40,038 nt of DNA, taken from an uncultured Actinomycetes bacterium (GTDB lineage: Bacteria > Actinomycetota > Actinomycetes > Nanopelagicales > Nanopelagicaceae). Position 1 is the first letter of the stretch; every line of letters begins with the position of its first letter. The translations under genes and the position numbers were made by a program. This document shows positions 1 to 10,767 of this stretch, piece after piece. The stretch is taken from assembly GCA_903858325.1 (NCBI GenBank), contig CAIOIJ010000060.1:1-40038 (forward strand). Direction: 5' to 3'. A model generated the notes under the pieces. That model searched no databases. It was not told the DNA's origin and was given only the letters and a program-made list of their open reading frames with translations.

Positions 1-879
1 GTAACAGGTACAGGTCGAGTAAAGCGCGGAATGGCAGAGATGCTCAAAGGCGGCGTCATCATGGATGTCGTAACTGCCGATCAAGCAAAGATTGCCGAAG
101 ATGCAGGCGCAGTTGCAGTGATGGCCCTTGAGCGCGTACCAGCAGATATTCGTGCGCAAGGTGGCGTTGCTCGCATGTCCGATCCTGACATGATTGAAAA
201 AATTCAAGCAGCAGTATCCATTCCAGTTATGGCTAAAGCTCGTATCGGTCACTTCGTAGAAGCTCGTATCTTGGAGAGCCTCGGCGTTGATTACATCGAT
301 GAGTCAGAAGTTCTTACTCCAGCTGATTACGAAAACCATATTGATAAGTGGGATTTCAAAGTTCCTTTTGTTTGCGGAGCTACAAATCTTGGAGAAGCAC
401 TTCGTCGTATCAATGAAGGTGCAGCAATGATTCGCTCGAAGGGCGAAGCTGGAACTGGCGATGTATCTAATGCAATGCAACATATGCGCAAGATTGGTGG
501 CGAAATTCGTCGCCTCTCATCAATGCGTGAAGATGAGCTCTACGTTGCAGCTAAAGAGATGCAAGCACCATTTGAATTAGTCAAAGAGGTTGCAGCTAAC
601 GGGAAGCTACCCGTTGTTCTCTTCACTGCTGGCGGAATCGCAACACCTGCTGATGCAGCGCTCATGATGAGCATGGGTGCCGATGGCGTATTCATTGGTT
701 CTGGTATTTTCAAATCTGGTAACCCAGCACAACGCGCAGCAGCGTGCGTAAAGGCAACAACTTTCTTTGACGATCCAAAAGTCTTAGCCCAAGTTTCGCG
801 CGGCCTCGGCGATGCAATGGTTGGAATCAACGTTGCAGATCTTCCAGCACCGCACCGTCTTGCCGACCGCGGTTGGTAA
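1..879 (+). CDS. pdxS: Pyridoxal 5'-phosphate synthase lyase subunit PdxS (5'-truncated by window edge)
   Basis: The frame is open from base 1 ([51 protein letters not shown]). Highly conserved PdxS/SNZ signature. The true start lies upstream of the window. Confidence 0.98.
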   Translation, partial: VTGTGRVKRGMAEMLKGGVIMDVVTADQAKIAEDAGAVAVMALERVPADIRAQGGVARMSDPDMIEKIQAAVSIPVMAKARIGHFVEARILESLGVDYIDESEVLTPADYENHIDKWDFKVPFVCGATNLGEALRRINEGAAMIRSKGEAGTGDVSNAMQHMRKIGGEIRRLSSMREDELYVAAKEMQAPFELVKEVAANGKLPVVLFTAGGIATPADAALMMSMGADGVFIGSGIFKSGNPAQRAAACVKATTFFDDPKVLAQVSRGLGDAMVGINVADLPAPHRLADRGW

Positions 880-888
880 TAATTTCTG

Positions 889-1506
889 ATGAAGGTTGGT
901 GTACTCGCACTTCAAGGTGATGTGCGCGAACACGTTAGTTCTCTCATTGCCTGCGGTGTAAATCCATCGGCGATACGCAGAATCGAAGAATTAGAAGCTA
1001 TTGACGCGCTTATTATTCCTGGTGGTGAATCAACAACGATTGCGCAATTAGCAGAGCACTATGAATTACTGCTTCCCATACGCGCGCGAATCAACAAAGG
1101 TATGCCGGTTTATGGTTCATGTGCAGGAATGATTCTCCTTGCCGATCGTGTTCTTGATGCAGTAGATGGTCAGAAAACTTTTGGCGGATTAGATATCACT
1201 GTTCGTCGAAATGCTTTTGGTCGCCAAGTGGATTCATTTGAAAGTGATATTGAATTTGGCGATGGTGGCAGCGAAAAAGTTCATGCAGTATTTATTCGAG
1301 CTCCGTGGGTTGAAGAGATCGGAAAAGATATTAAAATATTGGCAAGCGTTATAGGCCCTGATGCAAAATCTCATCCTGTCGCAGTCCGTGGCGGCAATCT
1401 ATTTGCAACTTCATTTCATCCCGAACTTACGGGAGACCATCGAGTACATCGCTATTTCATAGAAGAAATCGCTCGTCCTGCCCTAGTTCGGGGTGGGCTC
1501 AGATAG
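889..1506 (+). CDS. pdxT: PLP synthase glutaminase subunit PdxT
   Basis: MKVGVLALQGDVREH, IPGGESTT, GSCAGMI and SFHPELT (class I glutaminase). Directly downstream of pdxS. Confidence 0.97.
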   Translation: MKVGVLALQGDVREHVSSLIACGVNPSAIRRIEELEAIDALIIPGGESTTIAQLAEHYELLLPIRARINKGMPVYGSCAGMILLADRVLDAVDGQKTFGGLDITVRRNAFGRQVDSFESDIEFGDGGSEKVHAVFIRAPWVEEIGKDIKILASVIGPDAKSHPVAVRGGNLFATSFHPELTGDHRVHRYFIEEIARPALVRGGLR

Positions 1507-1550
1507 TTTGCGATAAAGTAAGCCCAGTTCAAAACAAGTGAGGTGTGTAC

Positions 1551-2303
1551 ATGTCAGGCCATTCCAAGTGGGCAACGACCAAGCATAAGAAGGCCATTAC
1601 TGATGGTCGCCGCGCAAAGTCTTTTGCCAAACTCATCAAGGGAATTGAAGTTGCTTCACGCAATGGCGGTCCTGACGTTGATGGAAATCCAACGCTTTTC
1701 GATGCGATCGCTAAAGCTAAAAAAGCTTCAATGCCAGCCGACAATATTGCCAGAGCAGTAAAACGCGGCGCGGGCCTCGAGTCAGGCGGCGCTGACTGGC
1801 AGACAATTATGTACGAGGGTTACGGCCCTAACGGTGTTGCAATAATGATTGAGTGTTTATCTGATAATCGCAATCGCGCTGCATCCGAAGTTCGCGTGGC
1901 AGTAACACGCAACGGTGGAAATATGGCAGATCCAGGATCAGTCTCATATCTTTTCAATCGCAAAGGCGTAATTATCGTCTCTAAAAATGGCGGGATCACC
2001 GAAGATAAAGTTTTAGAAGCGGTCCTTGAAGTTGGCGCTGAAGAAGTAAATGACATGGGCGAAGCATTTGAAGTTGTTTGCGAAGCTAGCGATTTAGTTC
2101 CGGTACGTAGCGCGCTGCAAGGTGCTGGCATTGATTATGAATCAGCAGACTCCTCATTCTTGCCTTCAATGTCTATCCCACTCGATGCCGATGGAGCTGC
2201 GAAAGTTTTTGCGCTTATTGATGCAATCGAAGAGCTCGATGATGTTCAAAATGTTTACAGTAATTTCGATGTATCTGATGAGGTTATGGCGAGTTTGGGA
2301 TGA
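1551..2303 (+). CDS. yebC: YebC/PmpR family transcription/translation regulatory protein
   Basis: [30 protein letters not shown] signature. The ATG at 1551 is preceded by a GAGGTG-type RBS; the ORF-track start at 1545 is probably too far upstream. Confidence 0.96.
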   Translation: MSGHSKWATTKHKKAITDGRRAKSFAKLIKGIEVASRNGGPDVDGNPTLFDAIAKAKKASMPADNIARAVKRGAGLESGGADWQTIMYEGYGPNGVAIMIECLSDNRNRAASEVRVAVTRNGGNMADPGSVSYLFNRKGVIIVSKNGGITEDKVLEAVLEVGAEEVNDMGEAFEVVCEASDLVPVRSALQGAGIDYESADSSFLPSMSIPLDADGAAKVFALIDAIEELDDVQNVYSNFDVSDEVMASLG

Positions 2304-2839
2304 AAGTTTTGGGAGTTGACCCAGGGCTCACTCGTTGCGGCATAGGAATTGTCGAAGGAGCAACAGGTACGCAACTCTCACTCGTCGGTGTTGGGGTTAT
2401 TCAAACCCCAACGGATATTGCGCTGGAAATGCGATTGCTGGATTTAGATCGTCAATTGGGTGAATGGATAAATCTTTATTCTCCCGATGTCATTGCAGTG
2501 GAGCGCGTTTTTTCACAACACAACTTACGCACTGTTATGGGTACGGGGCAAGCAGCAGGTGTCGCACTTTTGCTAGCTGCCAAAGCCGGCATCCCTGTTG
2601 TGATGCACACTCCTAGCGAAGTCAAAGCTGCAGTAACGGGCTCGGGACGGGCAAATAAGAAACAAGTTGCCGACATGGTTGTGCATATTTTGAAATTGGA
2701 AAGCGCTCCCAAACCTGTCGATAGCACTGATGCACTTGCACTAGCTATTTGTAATATTTGGCGAGGCAGTGCAAATACAAAAATTGCTACTGCAGTAGAG
2801 GCAGAGAAATCACGACTGCGTAAGTTGCGCGCACGATGA
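2300..2839 (+). CDS. ruvC: Crossover junction endodeoxyribonuclease RuvC
   Basis: [20 protein letters not shown] motif. Overlaps the yebC stop (ATGA) and precedes ruvA. Confidence 0.97.
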   Translation: MKVLGVDPGLTRCGIGIVEGATGTQLSLVGVGVIQTPTDIALEMRLLDLDRQLGEWINLYSPDVIAVERVFSQHNLRTVMGTGQAAGVALLLAAKAGIPVVMHTPSEVKAAVTGSGRANKKQVADMVVHILKLESAPKPVDSTDALALAICNIWRGSANTKIATAVEAEKSRLRKLRAR

Positions 2840-3447
2840 TTTCACTTCTCAATGGCACAGTGCGTTCTATCGCAAATGAGCGAGTTATTCTGGAAGTACA
2901 AGGCGTGGGATATTCGTTGCTGATTACTAGCGCCACTAGTGCATCTTTGACTATGGGATCACCCGCCATCTTGCACACGTCGTTAGTAGTGCGTGAAGAT
3001 TCACTCACTCTTTTTGGTTTCTTAGATGAAGAAAGCAAAAATGTTTTTGAGCTACTGCAGACGGTTTCTGGCGTTGGTCCGAAAGTTGCACTCTCAATAT
3101 TGGGTTCGCTATCACTAGAAGATTTAGCACGGGCAATAGCGCAAGAAAATGTAGGAGTCATTGAGAAAGTTCCGGGTATTGGCAAAAAGGGTGCGCAGCG
3201 CATGATTCTAGAGTTGAAGGGAAAGATGGCGCGCACAAGTTCTCACGCATCGCAATTGATGCATCAACCGCCGTGGCGCGAGCAACTTACCAGCGCTCTT
3301 GTCTCTTTGGGCTTTGCACCAAAAGATTCTGATAATGCAATTAGTTCATTAGTTGCACGTCTTCAAAGCGAGGGGATTGATCCCGCAACCGTTGCACTTG
3401 GTGATTTGCTCAAGGATGCACTTGCTAATGGAAAAGGTGCACGTTAA
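2836..3447 (+). CDS. ruvA: Holliday junction branch migration protein RuvA
   Basis: [24 protein letters not shown] and [18 protein letters not shown] (HhH motifs). Confidence 0.97.
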   Translation: MISLLNGTVRSIANERVILEVQGVGYSLLITSATSASLTMGSPAILHTSLVVREDSLTLFGFLDEESKNVFELLQTVSGVGPKVALSILGSLSLEDLARAIAQENVGVIEKVPGIGKKGAQRMILELKGKMARTSSHASQLMHQPPWREQLTSALVSLGFAPKDSDNAISSLVARLQSEGIDPATVALGDLLKDALANGKGAR

Positions 3448-3449
3448 CA

Positions 3450-4496
3450 ATGGAGAATTCAGAAGAGCGTTTGGTAGCTGCAGAATCGCGCGGAGAAGAG
3501 TCAGTGCTTGAAAATGCATTGCGACCAAAAAATCTCAAAGAATTCATTGGACAAGAGCGCGTACGTGAGCAAATTGATGTATTACTTTCTGCTGCGCGCC
3601 AACGTGGTGCAAGTGCAGATCACATCTTGCTCTCTGGTCCACCAGGTTTAGGTAAAACTACATTGGCACTCATTCTCGCTAGCGAAATGGATACACCAAT
3701 TCGCATCACGAGCGGGCCCGCAATCACACATGCGGGTGATTTAGCAGCAATCCTTTCCTCATTAGTTGAAGGAGAAATTCTTTTCCTCGACGAAATACAT
3801 CGCTTGCCACGCCCTGCTGAAGAACTCCTTTACTTAGCAATGGAAGATTTTCGTGTCGATGTCGTAGTTGGTAAAGGTCCAGGCGCAACGGCAATTCCTT
3901 TGCAACTCCCGCATTTCACATTAGTCGGTGCAACAACGCGCGCTGGTTTGTTGCCAAGTCCATTACGTGATCGATTTGGTTTCACCGCCCATCTCGATTT
4001 TTATCAAGAGAGCGAATTAGAGAGAGTCCTAGTTCGCAGCGCCAAATTATTAGGTGTCACGATCGATACGAAGGCAGTCAGTGAAATTGCCAGACGTTCT
4101 CGGGGAACGCCACGTATTGCTAATCGCTTATTGCGACGTGTGCGTGACTATGCCCAAGTTCAGGGCAGCTCTTCAATTACCCTCCTTGATGCACGAAATG
4201 CTCTTGAGATTTATGAAGTAGATGAGATTGGTTTAGATCGACTCGATAGAGCAGTTCTCATCGCCCTCATCGAAAGATTCAATGGGGGACCGGTAGGTCT
4301 TTCAACGCTGGCAATTGCAGTGGGCGAAGAGATTGAAACTGTGGAATCAGTGGCTGAGCCATTCTTGGTCCGCAATGGATTTATGGCGAGAACTCCTCGT
4401 GGCCGAATCGCAACGGCGTTGGGTTGGAGCCATATAGGACGAACACCACCTGCGGGAATTGCGACCCTTTTCGACACACCTGCACCTGATGCCTAG
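3450..4496 (+). CDS. ruvB: Holliday junction branch migration DNA helicase RuvB
   Basis: [36 protein letters not shown] and GATTRAG motifs. Confidence 0.98.
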   Translation: MENSEERLVAAESRGEESVLENALRPKNLKEFIGQERVREQIDVLLSAARQRGASADHILLSGPPGLGKTTLALILASEMDTPIRITSGPAITHAGDLAAILSSLVEGEILFLDEIHRLPRPAEELLYLAMEDFRVDVVVGKGPGATAIPLQLPHFTLVGATTRAGLLPSPLRDRFGFTAHLDFYQESELERVLVRSAKLLGVTIDTKAVSEIARRSRGTPRIANRLLRRVRDYAQVQGSSSITLLDARNALEIYEVDEIGLDRLDRAVLIALIERFNGGPVGLSTLAIAVGEEIETVESVAEPFLVRNGFMARTPRGRIATALGWSHIGRTPPAGIATLFDTPAPDA

Positions 4497-4507
4497 ACTC
4501 TCCTCCT

Positions 4508-6028
4508 ATGTCTACAACTATTAAACCCGTCAAGACGACTGCCCGCCCAGGACGAACTCTGGCAATTCTGGCGCTCGTACTCTTCGCATTACTCGGTGCA
4601 GTCTTTATCCAAGGCGCTACTGCGGTTCGCTTAGGTCTGGATCTACGAGGTGGAACGAGTGTCACTCTTCAACCACGTATAGCTCCGGGTGAGAGCGGAA
4701 AAGTTACGAACGAAGCGATTGATCAGGCAGTTTCAATTATTCGCCAACGCGTTAACTCATTAGGTGTTGCCGAGAGCGAAGTAACTGCGCAAGGAAGCGG
4801 AATCAATCGTCAGATTGTTATCTCTGTACCTGGTGATACAGGTCGACGTGTTGTTGAATTAGTTGGACAGACAGCAGAATTACGATTTAGACAAGTACTT
4901 GCTGAAACTTCCGGTACGCCAAATCCTTCAGATACTTCCACTGCTGCTACACCAGTAAGTGGAGTAGCACCTGATGTAAATGCACGTTATGCAAAATTGG
5001 ATTGTTCGATCGCAGAAAATCGTCAGGGCACAGGCAGCGATATCGCAACTGATGCCATCGTTTCCTGTAGCCGATCCGGTGCAAATAAATACATTCTTGC
5101 TCCAGCTGAAGTTCTTGGACGCGAAGTTGCAAAAGCATCTGCAGGTATCGACACACAAGGTGGAAGCGCTTGGTATGTATCACTTGTTTTCAATGGTGAA
5201 GGTACAAAGGCATTCGGTGCACTCACTACTCGTGTTACATCTTTGACTTCACCACTCAATCAAGTTGCAATCGTTCTCGATGGTCTTGTCGTATCAGCAC
5301 CTCGTATCAACGAAGCGATTCCCTCAGGAAACGCGCAAATCACTGGTAGCTTCTCGCAAACAGAAGCCACAGATTTAGCGAATGTTTTGAAATATGGTGC
5401 TTTGCCACTTGCATTCGATCGCGGCGAAGTTCAACAAATTTCTCCAACTCTAGGTTCTGATCAATTGCGCGCAGGTCTATTAGCTGGCGCACTCGGTCTC
5501 TTCCTTGTTCTTCTTTATTCTGTTTTGTACTACCGAGGTCTTGGTCTCGTAACTGTGGGCTCACTTCTCATCGCAGGAAGCCTTGTTTACTTACTCTTCT
5601 TGCTCCTTGGTAAGTGGATCGGTTTTACTCTTACTTTGGCAGGAATTGCCGGCGCCATTGTTTCCATCGGTATTACTGCTGACTCCTTCATTGTTTACTT
5701 CGAACGTATTCGAGATGAAGTGCGTGAAGGACGTTCATTGCGCTCTGCAGTAGAAACAGGTTGGTCACGAGCACGCCGCACAATTATCGTTGCTGACTTT
5801 GTATCGATTATTGCCTCTGTACTGCTCTACTTCTTTGCAGTTGGTGGCGTTCGAGGTTTCGCTTTCACTCTCGGGCTTACAACACTTATCGACCTCGTTG
5901 TTGTATTCACATTCACTAAACCAATTGTGACCGTGATTGCCAAACTCAATTTCTATAGTTCGGGTCATCCGCTCTCTGGCTTCTCGGCTAAGAGCCTCGG
6001 AACAATTTCTGCACCAAAGGAGGCATAA
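4508..6028 (+). CDS. secD: Protein translocase subunit SecD
   Basis: LGLDLRGGTSVTLQPR, VNSLGVAESEV, and the C-terminal TM block (GIAGAIVSIGITADSFIVYFERIRDEVREGRS). Confidence 0.96.
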   Translation: MSTTIKPVKTTARPGRTLAILALVLFALLGAVFIQGATAVRLGLDLRGGTSVTLQPRIAPGESGKVTNEAIDQAVSIIRQRVNSLGVAESEVTAQGSGINRQIVISVPGDTGRRVVELVGQTAELRFRQVLAETSGTPNPSDTSTAATPVSGVAPDVNARYAKLDCSIAENRQGTGSDIATDAIVSCSRSGANKYILAPAEVLGREVAKASAGIDTQGGSAWYVSLVFNGEGTKAFGALTTRVTSLTSPLNQVAIVLDGLVVSAPRINEAIPSGNAQITGSFSQTEATDLANVLKYGALPLAFDRGEVQQISPTLGSDQLRAGLLAGALGLFLVLLYSVLYYRGLGLVTVGSLLIAGSLVYLLFLLLGKWIGFTLTLAGIAGAIVSIGITADSFIVYFERIRDEVREGRSLRSAVETGWSRARRTIIVADFVSIIASVLLYFFAVGGVRGFAFTLGLTTLIDLVVVFTFTKPIVTVIAKLNFYSSGHPLSGFSAKSLGTISAPKEA

Positions 6029-6030
6029 CA

Positions 6031-7104
6031 ATGTCATCACTTTCAGGTCTAGGTGGTCGTCTATATCGCGGTGAAACATCGGTAGATTTCATCGGAAAGC
6101 GCCGTCGTTGGTATGCAATCTCAGCACTATTAATTCTTGCCTCTATTGGTGCACTTGCCATCCAAGGCTTACACCTTGGTCTTGAATTCAAAGGCGGTTC
6201 TTCATACATCGTTACTAAAGCTGGCATTACAGTTGAAGATGCACGTGCTGCAGTTGAATCAACTGGTATTCCAGGAGAGACAATTATTCAAAAGATCGGA
6301 AGCGAAAAGGTCCGAGTACAAACTGGCTCACTCACCAATGCGCAGTCCAATCAAGTTCAAGATGTTCTAGCAAGTAAATTTGGCGTTTCAGTAGATTCAA
6401 TTGATACGCAAATTGTTGGACCATCATGGGGTAAGGAAATTACGCGTAAAGCTCTCTACGGACTTATTGGTTTTATCGTCGTGGTAATGCTCTACCTTGC
6501 AATGGCTTTCGAACCAAAAATGGCCGTTGCTGCAATTATTGCCGTGGTGCATGACGTATTTATCACCGTTGGAATTTATGCGCTTGTTGGATTTGATGTT
6601 ACTCCAGCCACAGTTATTGGTTTCCTAACAATCCTTGGATATTCACTCTATGACACAGTCGTTGTCTTCGATAAAGTCCGTGAAAATACACGCACTATTA
6701 CTGCTACATCGAAGAGTACGTACTCCCAAGCCGCAAACCTTGCGGTCAATCAGACGCTTGTGCGTTCATTCAATACTTCATTGATCGCACTTCTACCTGT
6801 TGGTTCGATTCTTTTTGTCGGTGCTGGTTTGCTAGGAGCTGGAACCCTCAAGGATCTTTCTCTTGCACTCTTTATCGGTCTTGCAACAGGAACATATTCA
6901 TCAATCTTTATTGCAACTCCAATTCTTGCTGTGCTGCGTGAACGCGAACCTGCAATGGTCGCACTCGCTAAGCGCGTCAATGCACGTGGGGGAGGCGCGC
7001 CATCAACAGATAGCGCAGTTGCTGCAATGGGCCCAATGGGTTCAACAATTGTGAAAGAACGCCGCGGTCCCCGCAATCAACCTAAGCGAAAAGGTCGCAA
7101 GTAG
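6031..7104 (+). CDS. secF: Protein translocase subunit SecF
   Basis: LGLEFKGGSSYIV, and the TM region with FLTILGYSLYDTVVVFDKVREN. Directly after secD. Confidence 0.96.
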   Translation: MSSLSGLGGRLYRGETSVDFIGKRRRWYAISALLILASIGALAIQGLHLGLEFKGGSSYIVTKAGITVEDARAAVESTGIPGETIIQKIGSEKVRVQTGSLTNAQSNQVQDVLASKFGVSVDSIDTQIVGPSWGKEITRKALYGLIGFIVVVMLYLAMAFEPKMAVAAIIAVVHDVFITVGIYALVGFDVTPATVIGFLTILGYSLYDTVVVFDKVRENTRTITATSKSTYSQAANLAVNQTLVRSFNTSLIALLPVGSILFVGAGLLGAGTLKDLSLALFIGLATGTYSSIFIATPILAVLREREPAMVALAKRVNARGGGAPSTDSAVAAMGPMGSTIVKERRGPRNQPKRKGRK

Positions 7105-7117
7105 GGACGTGTTCTAA

Positions 7118-9280
7118 ATGGATACTTTGATTGCACCGATTCTGCGTGCACTCAAAGAAAATCATGCAAATGCGCCACTCGATAGCGTTGAGCGAGCTTT
7201 CGTTGTTGCCGAAAAAGCGCACGAAGGCCAGCTTCGCAAATCTGGTGACCGCTACATCACGCATCCAGTTGCCGTTGCAGAAATACTTGCAGAACTTGGA
7301 CTCAATCCGCCAACGATTATTGCTGCGTTGCTGCATGACACAGTAGAAGATACGCCTTATTCACTTGATCAATTGCGCGCAGACTTCGGCGATGAAATTG
7401 CATCTCTTGTTGATGGAGTAACAAAGTTAGACAAGCTCACATATGGACCTACTGCCGAAGCTGAAACCGTTCGCAAAATGGTAGTTGCGATGTCGCGAGA
7501 TATTCGCGTGTTAGTGATCAAGCTTGCAGATCGGTTGCACAATGCGCGAACTTGGAAATATGTATCTGCGGAAAACGCCGAACGCAAAGCGCGTGAAACT
7601 TTAGATATTTATGCACCCCTTGCGCATCGCCTGGGAATGAATGCAATCAAATGGGAACTAGAAGATCTCTCCTTTGCAGTTCTTGAGCCAAAAAAGTATG
7701 AAGAGATTGCTCGATTAGTAGCGGAGCGTTCACCTGCTCGACAGGCCTTGAGTGAAGATGTGATTACTTTAGTCCGTGAAGATTTACTTCGCGATGGTAT
7801 TGAAGCAACTGTTACAGGTCGTCAAAAACACTTTTTCAGCGTCTATCAAAAGATGGTTGTACGTGGACGCGATTTCAATGACATTTATGATCTGGTAGGA
7901 ATTCGTGTATTAGTCAACGATGTTCGTGATTGTTATGCCGTATTGGGATCGATTCACGCGCGATGGAGTCCAGTACCTGGGCGTTTCAAAGATTACATAG
8001 CCATGCCAAAGTTCAATCTATATCAGTCATTACATACGACGGTTATTGGCCCTACGGGCAAAGCAATTGAAATTCAGATTCGTACCTATGACATGCATTC
8101 GCGTGCAGAGTTCGGTATCGCTGCACACTGGAAATATAAGCAGGGGAGTGAGAGCAACTCTTCATCACCTGAAATGCTGTGGTTGCGCCAACTTCATGAA
8201 TGGCAGAAAGAGACTGAAGACCCTTCAGAGTTTCTTGAAGCGTTGCGTTTTGATTTAGGTTCGCCAGAAGTTTTCGTTTTCACGCCCAAAGGAAGTGTTA
8301 TTGCCCTTCCTGGCGGATCCACACCTGTTGACTTCGCTTACTCAGTGCATACAGATGTTGGAAATCGATGTGCAGGTGCGAAAGTAAATGGTCGCTTGGT
8401 TCCATTGGAGTCAAAACTTGTCAATGGCGACGTAGTCGAAGTTGTAACGAATAAAAGTGATTCGGCGAGTCCAAGTCGAGATTGGCTCAACTTCGTAAAG
8501 AGCCCGCGCGCAAGATCTAAAATCAAAGCATGGTTTAGTAAAGAGCGACGTGAAGAAGCAATTGATGCCGGACGTGAATCCATTGCGCGTCAAATGCGCA
8601 AAGCTGGTTTACCGTTGCAGAAAATATTTGCGGGTCATTCACTTCTTGAATTAGCGCACGAACTACGTTACACCGATATTGAGGCGCTTTATTCTGCAGT
8701 TGGCGACGGTCATGTTTCCGCCGCATCAATCATTGAAAAATTGGTTGCTTCGATGACGGTTGAAGATTCACATCCTGAACCCACTATGGATGCACTTCCT
8801 ACGCACATCACATCCTCGCGCCGTTCAAGTAATGCAGTTGAAGTAATTGGCGTTGGAGATGTTTTGGTAAAACTCGCCCGTTGTTGTACACCAGTTCCTG
8901 GTGATGCAATCATGGGCTTTATTACAAAAGGCAGTGGTGTTTCAATTCACCGCAGCGACTGCATCAATGCCGACGATCTACGTGATACGCAGAGTGAGCG
9001 AATTGTCGAAGTGCGTTGGCGCGCAGGTGCAGCAAGTGTTTTCCTGGTCAATATTCAGGTAGAGGCGCTAGATCGAGCATCGCTTTTGGCCGATGTAACC
9101 CGAACGTTGGCAGATCAGCATGTAAATATTTTGAGTGCAGCTGTGAGTACATCAAAGGATCGAACTGCCTTTTCACGCTTTACATTTGAAATGGCAGATG
9201 CAACGCATCTAGATGCAGTTCTCGGGGCAGTACGCACCATTGAAGGCGTGTACGACGTTTACCGAACAACTAATAATTAG
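7118..9280 (+). CDS. rel: Bifunctional (p)ppGpp synthetase/hydrolase (Rel/RSH)
   Basis: Intact HD hydrolase motif (LLHDTVEDTPYS), synthetase motif RFKDYIAMPKFNLYQSLHTTV, TGS domain (VFVFTPKGSVIALPGGSTPVDFAYSVHTDVG) and C-terminal ACT domain. Confidence 0.97.
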   Translation: MDTLIAPILRALKENHANAPLDSVERAFVVAEKAHEGQLRKSGDRYITHPVAVAEILAELGLNPPTIIAALLHDTVEDTPYSLDQLRADFGDEIASLVDGVTKLDKLTYGPTAEAETVRKMVVAMSRDIRVLVIKLADRLHNARTWKYVSAENAERKARETLDIYAPLAHRLGMNAIKWELEDLSFAVLEPKKYEEIARLVAERSPARQALSEDVITLVREDLLRDGIEATVTGRQKHFFSVYQKMVVRGRDFNDIYDLVGIRVLVNDVRDCYAVLGSIHARWSPVPGRFKDYIAMPKFNLYQSLHTTVIGPTGKAIEIQIRTYDMHSRAEFGIAAHWKYKQGSESNSSSPEMLWLRQLHEWQKETEDPSEFLEALRFDLGSPEVFVFTPKGSVIALPGGSTPVDFAYSVHTDVGNRCAGAKVNGRLVPLESKLVNGDVVEVVTNKSDSASPSRDWLNFVKSPRARSKIKAWFSKERREEAIDAGRESIARQMRKAGLPLQKIFAGHSLLELAHELRYTDIEALYSAVGDGHVSAASIIEKLVASMTVEDSHPEPTMDALPTHITSSRRSSNAVEVIGVGDVLVKLARCCTPVPGDAIMGFITKGSGVSIHRSDCINADDLRDTQSERIVEVRWRAGAASVFLVNIQVEALDRASLLADVTRTLADQHVNILSAAVSTSKDRTAFSRFTFEMADATHLDAVLGAVRTIEGVYDVYRTTNN

Positions 9281-10578
9281 CTAAATTCAGCTAAACCCTT
9301 TTCAGCTTCAGCAAGCCAGACACGTCGAGCAGCTGCAGATTCAAGGGCTTCTGCCGCTTTCTTTTCGTTTCCAGCCGCACTGGCTTTTGCCGCGACTTTC
9401 TCGTAATTTTCAATCGCATCGCTGAGTTGGCGAACAACTTCATTTGCACGGGCTTTGGCAGCTGGATCGGTTTTGCGCCAAACCTCAGCTTCGGCAGCTT
9501 TGATTGCCTCTTCAACAACGCGCACACGGGCATCAAGGGCGCTGCGCTTATCGCGATGCGTCATGCCAATCTTTTCCCATGAACGAAGGTGTTCACGTAG
9601 CGCGTTCTTAGCCTCTTTCAAATCCTTAATTGGAAGTAGCGCTTCGATAAGTGGAATCAGTTCTTCGCGCTTAGCAAGATTTGCCGACATCGTTACATCG
9701 CGCTTTTCGAGATCTGCAATCTTTGCGGTGAAGAACGCATCTTGTGACTTCTTGAATTTAGCCCACAACTTAGTGTCATCACTTGGCTTGCCGCGGCCCG
9801 CAGCTTTCCATTGATCCATCAAAGTTTTGAATGCTCGAGCAGTTGCAACCCAATCAGTTGATGTCGCGAGCGCTTCTGCTTGCGCAACAAGTGCCTTCTT
9901 TGTATCGGTAACTTTGCCCTGTGTTGCTTCAAGAGATGCAAAATGGGTTCGGCGACGCTTATCAAATTTGTTGCGTGAAGATGAGAATCTCTTCCAGAGA
10001 TCACCATCTGCTTTCTTATCTAAACGGGGAGCAAGTTTCCATTCATCGAGAAGTTGCTTGAGACGATCTCCCGTTACTTTCCAATTTTCAGATAGCGCCA
10101 AAGATTCTGCTTCGACGACAATCTTTTCTTTTTCTACAAGTATCTGCTCGCGGCGCGCATTCTTAGCTGCAGCTTCTGCAGCCTTCTTCGCCTCATAAGC
10201 TTCGCGATGACCTTCGATAAGTGGTTCGAGTTGTTCAACAGAAGTTGCAAGCGCCGCTAGATCGCCGACACCATTGAGTTCGCGTACTTGATCGCGCAGT
10301 TTCTTGACTGCAACGTGTGCATCGGATGGAACCATTGCGCCACTCTTGATGCGCGCTGCTAGAAGTGCAATTTCTCCTGCAACTAATTCAAATTTTCTTA
10401 CAAAATAGGCAAGCGCTTCTTCCGCGCTCTTTCCTGGATATGAACCAACAGCTTTCTCGCCATCTGGTGTACGTACATAAACCGTTCCATCTTCACCTAC
10501 TCGACCAAACTGTGCAGGATCTCCTATGAGTGCACTTGCAGCAGAGGGAGCAATTGATTGTGGATTGAAATCGGACAT
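9277..10578 (-). CDS. DUF349 domain-containing protein
   Basis: Charged, Lys/Glu/Ala-rich helical repeats (e.g. ATDRLKQLLDEWKLAPR-like, TARAFKTLMDQWKAAGRG...KLWAKFKKSQDAFF) typical of DUF349. Convergent with rel, as I recall for other actinobacteria. Confidence 0.85.
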   Translation of the reverse strand: MSDFNPQSIAPSAASALIGDPAQFGRVGEDGTVYVRTPDGEKAVGSYPGKSAEEALAYFVRKFELVAGEIALLAARIKSGAMVPSDAHVAVKKLRDQVRELNGVGDLAALATSVEQLEPLIEGHREAYEAKKAAEAAAKNARREQILVEKEKIVVEAESLALSENWKVTGDRLKQLLDEWKLAPRLDKKADGDLWKRFSSSRNKFDKRRRTHFASLEATQGKVTDTKKALVAQAEALATSTDWVATARAFKTLMDQWKAAGRGKPSDDTKLWAKFKKSQDAFFTAKIADLEKRDVTMSANLAKREELIPLIEALLPIKDLKEAKNALREHLRSWEKIGMTHRDKRSALDARVRVVEEAIKAAEAEVWRKTDPAAKARANEVVRQLSDAIENYEKVAAKASAAGNEKKAAEALESAAARRVWLAEAEKGLAEFS

Positions 10579-10602
10579 GGTCTATGTTCCTTTCAGCGCG
10601 GT

Positions 10603-10617
10603 GGTCTTGGTAAGACC
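10603..10617. repeat. Inverted repeat / hairpin in the DUF349 gene 5' leader
   Basis: GGTCTT-GGT-AAGACC, 6-bp perfect arms, about 25 nt upstream of the minus-strand start codon at 10578. Confidence 0.6.
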
Positions 10618-10767
10618 TTCGCTATGGTTTCAACTCCTAAGACTCGAGCCCTAGGTAGCGGTGATGGATGAAGCGTTGTGAAGGGCTAAAAGGTACCCTG
10701 TCTCATGGGGTAAGCGTCAATCACCTCAACCTGACCAGATATTCACGCGTGATTTCGAGAGATTTAG

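Noticed and set aside
2787-3236. 149-aa minus-strand ORF antisense to ruvA
   Set aside because: Overlaps the conserved ruvA; Ser-rich shadow translation, no independent RBS or promoter evident.
9827-10198. 123-aa plus-strand ORF opposite the DUF349 gene
   Set aside because: Ser/Ala/Arg/Phe-rich complement of a Lys/Glu-rich coiled coil, i.e. a compositional shadow.
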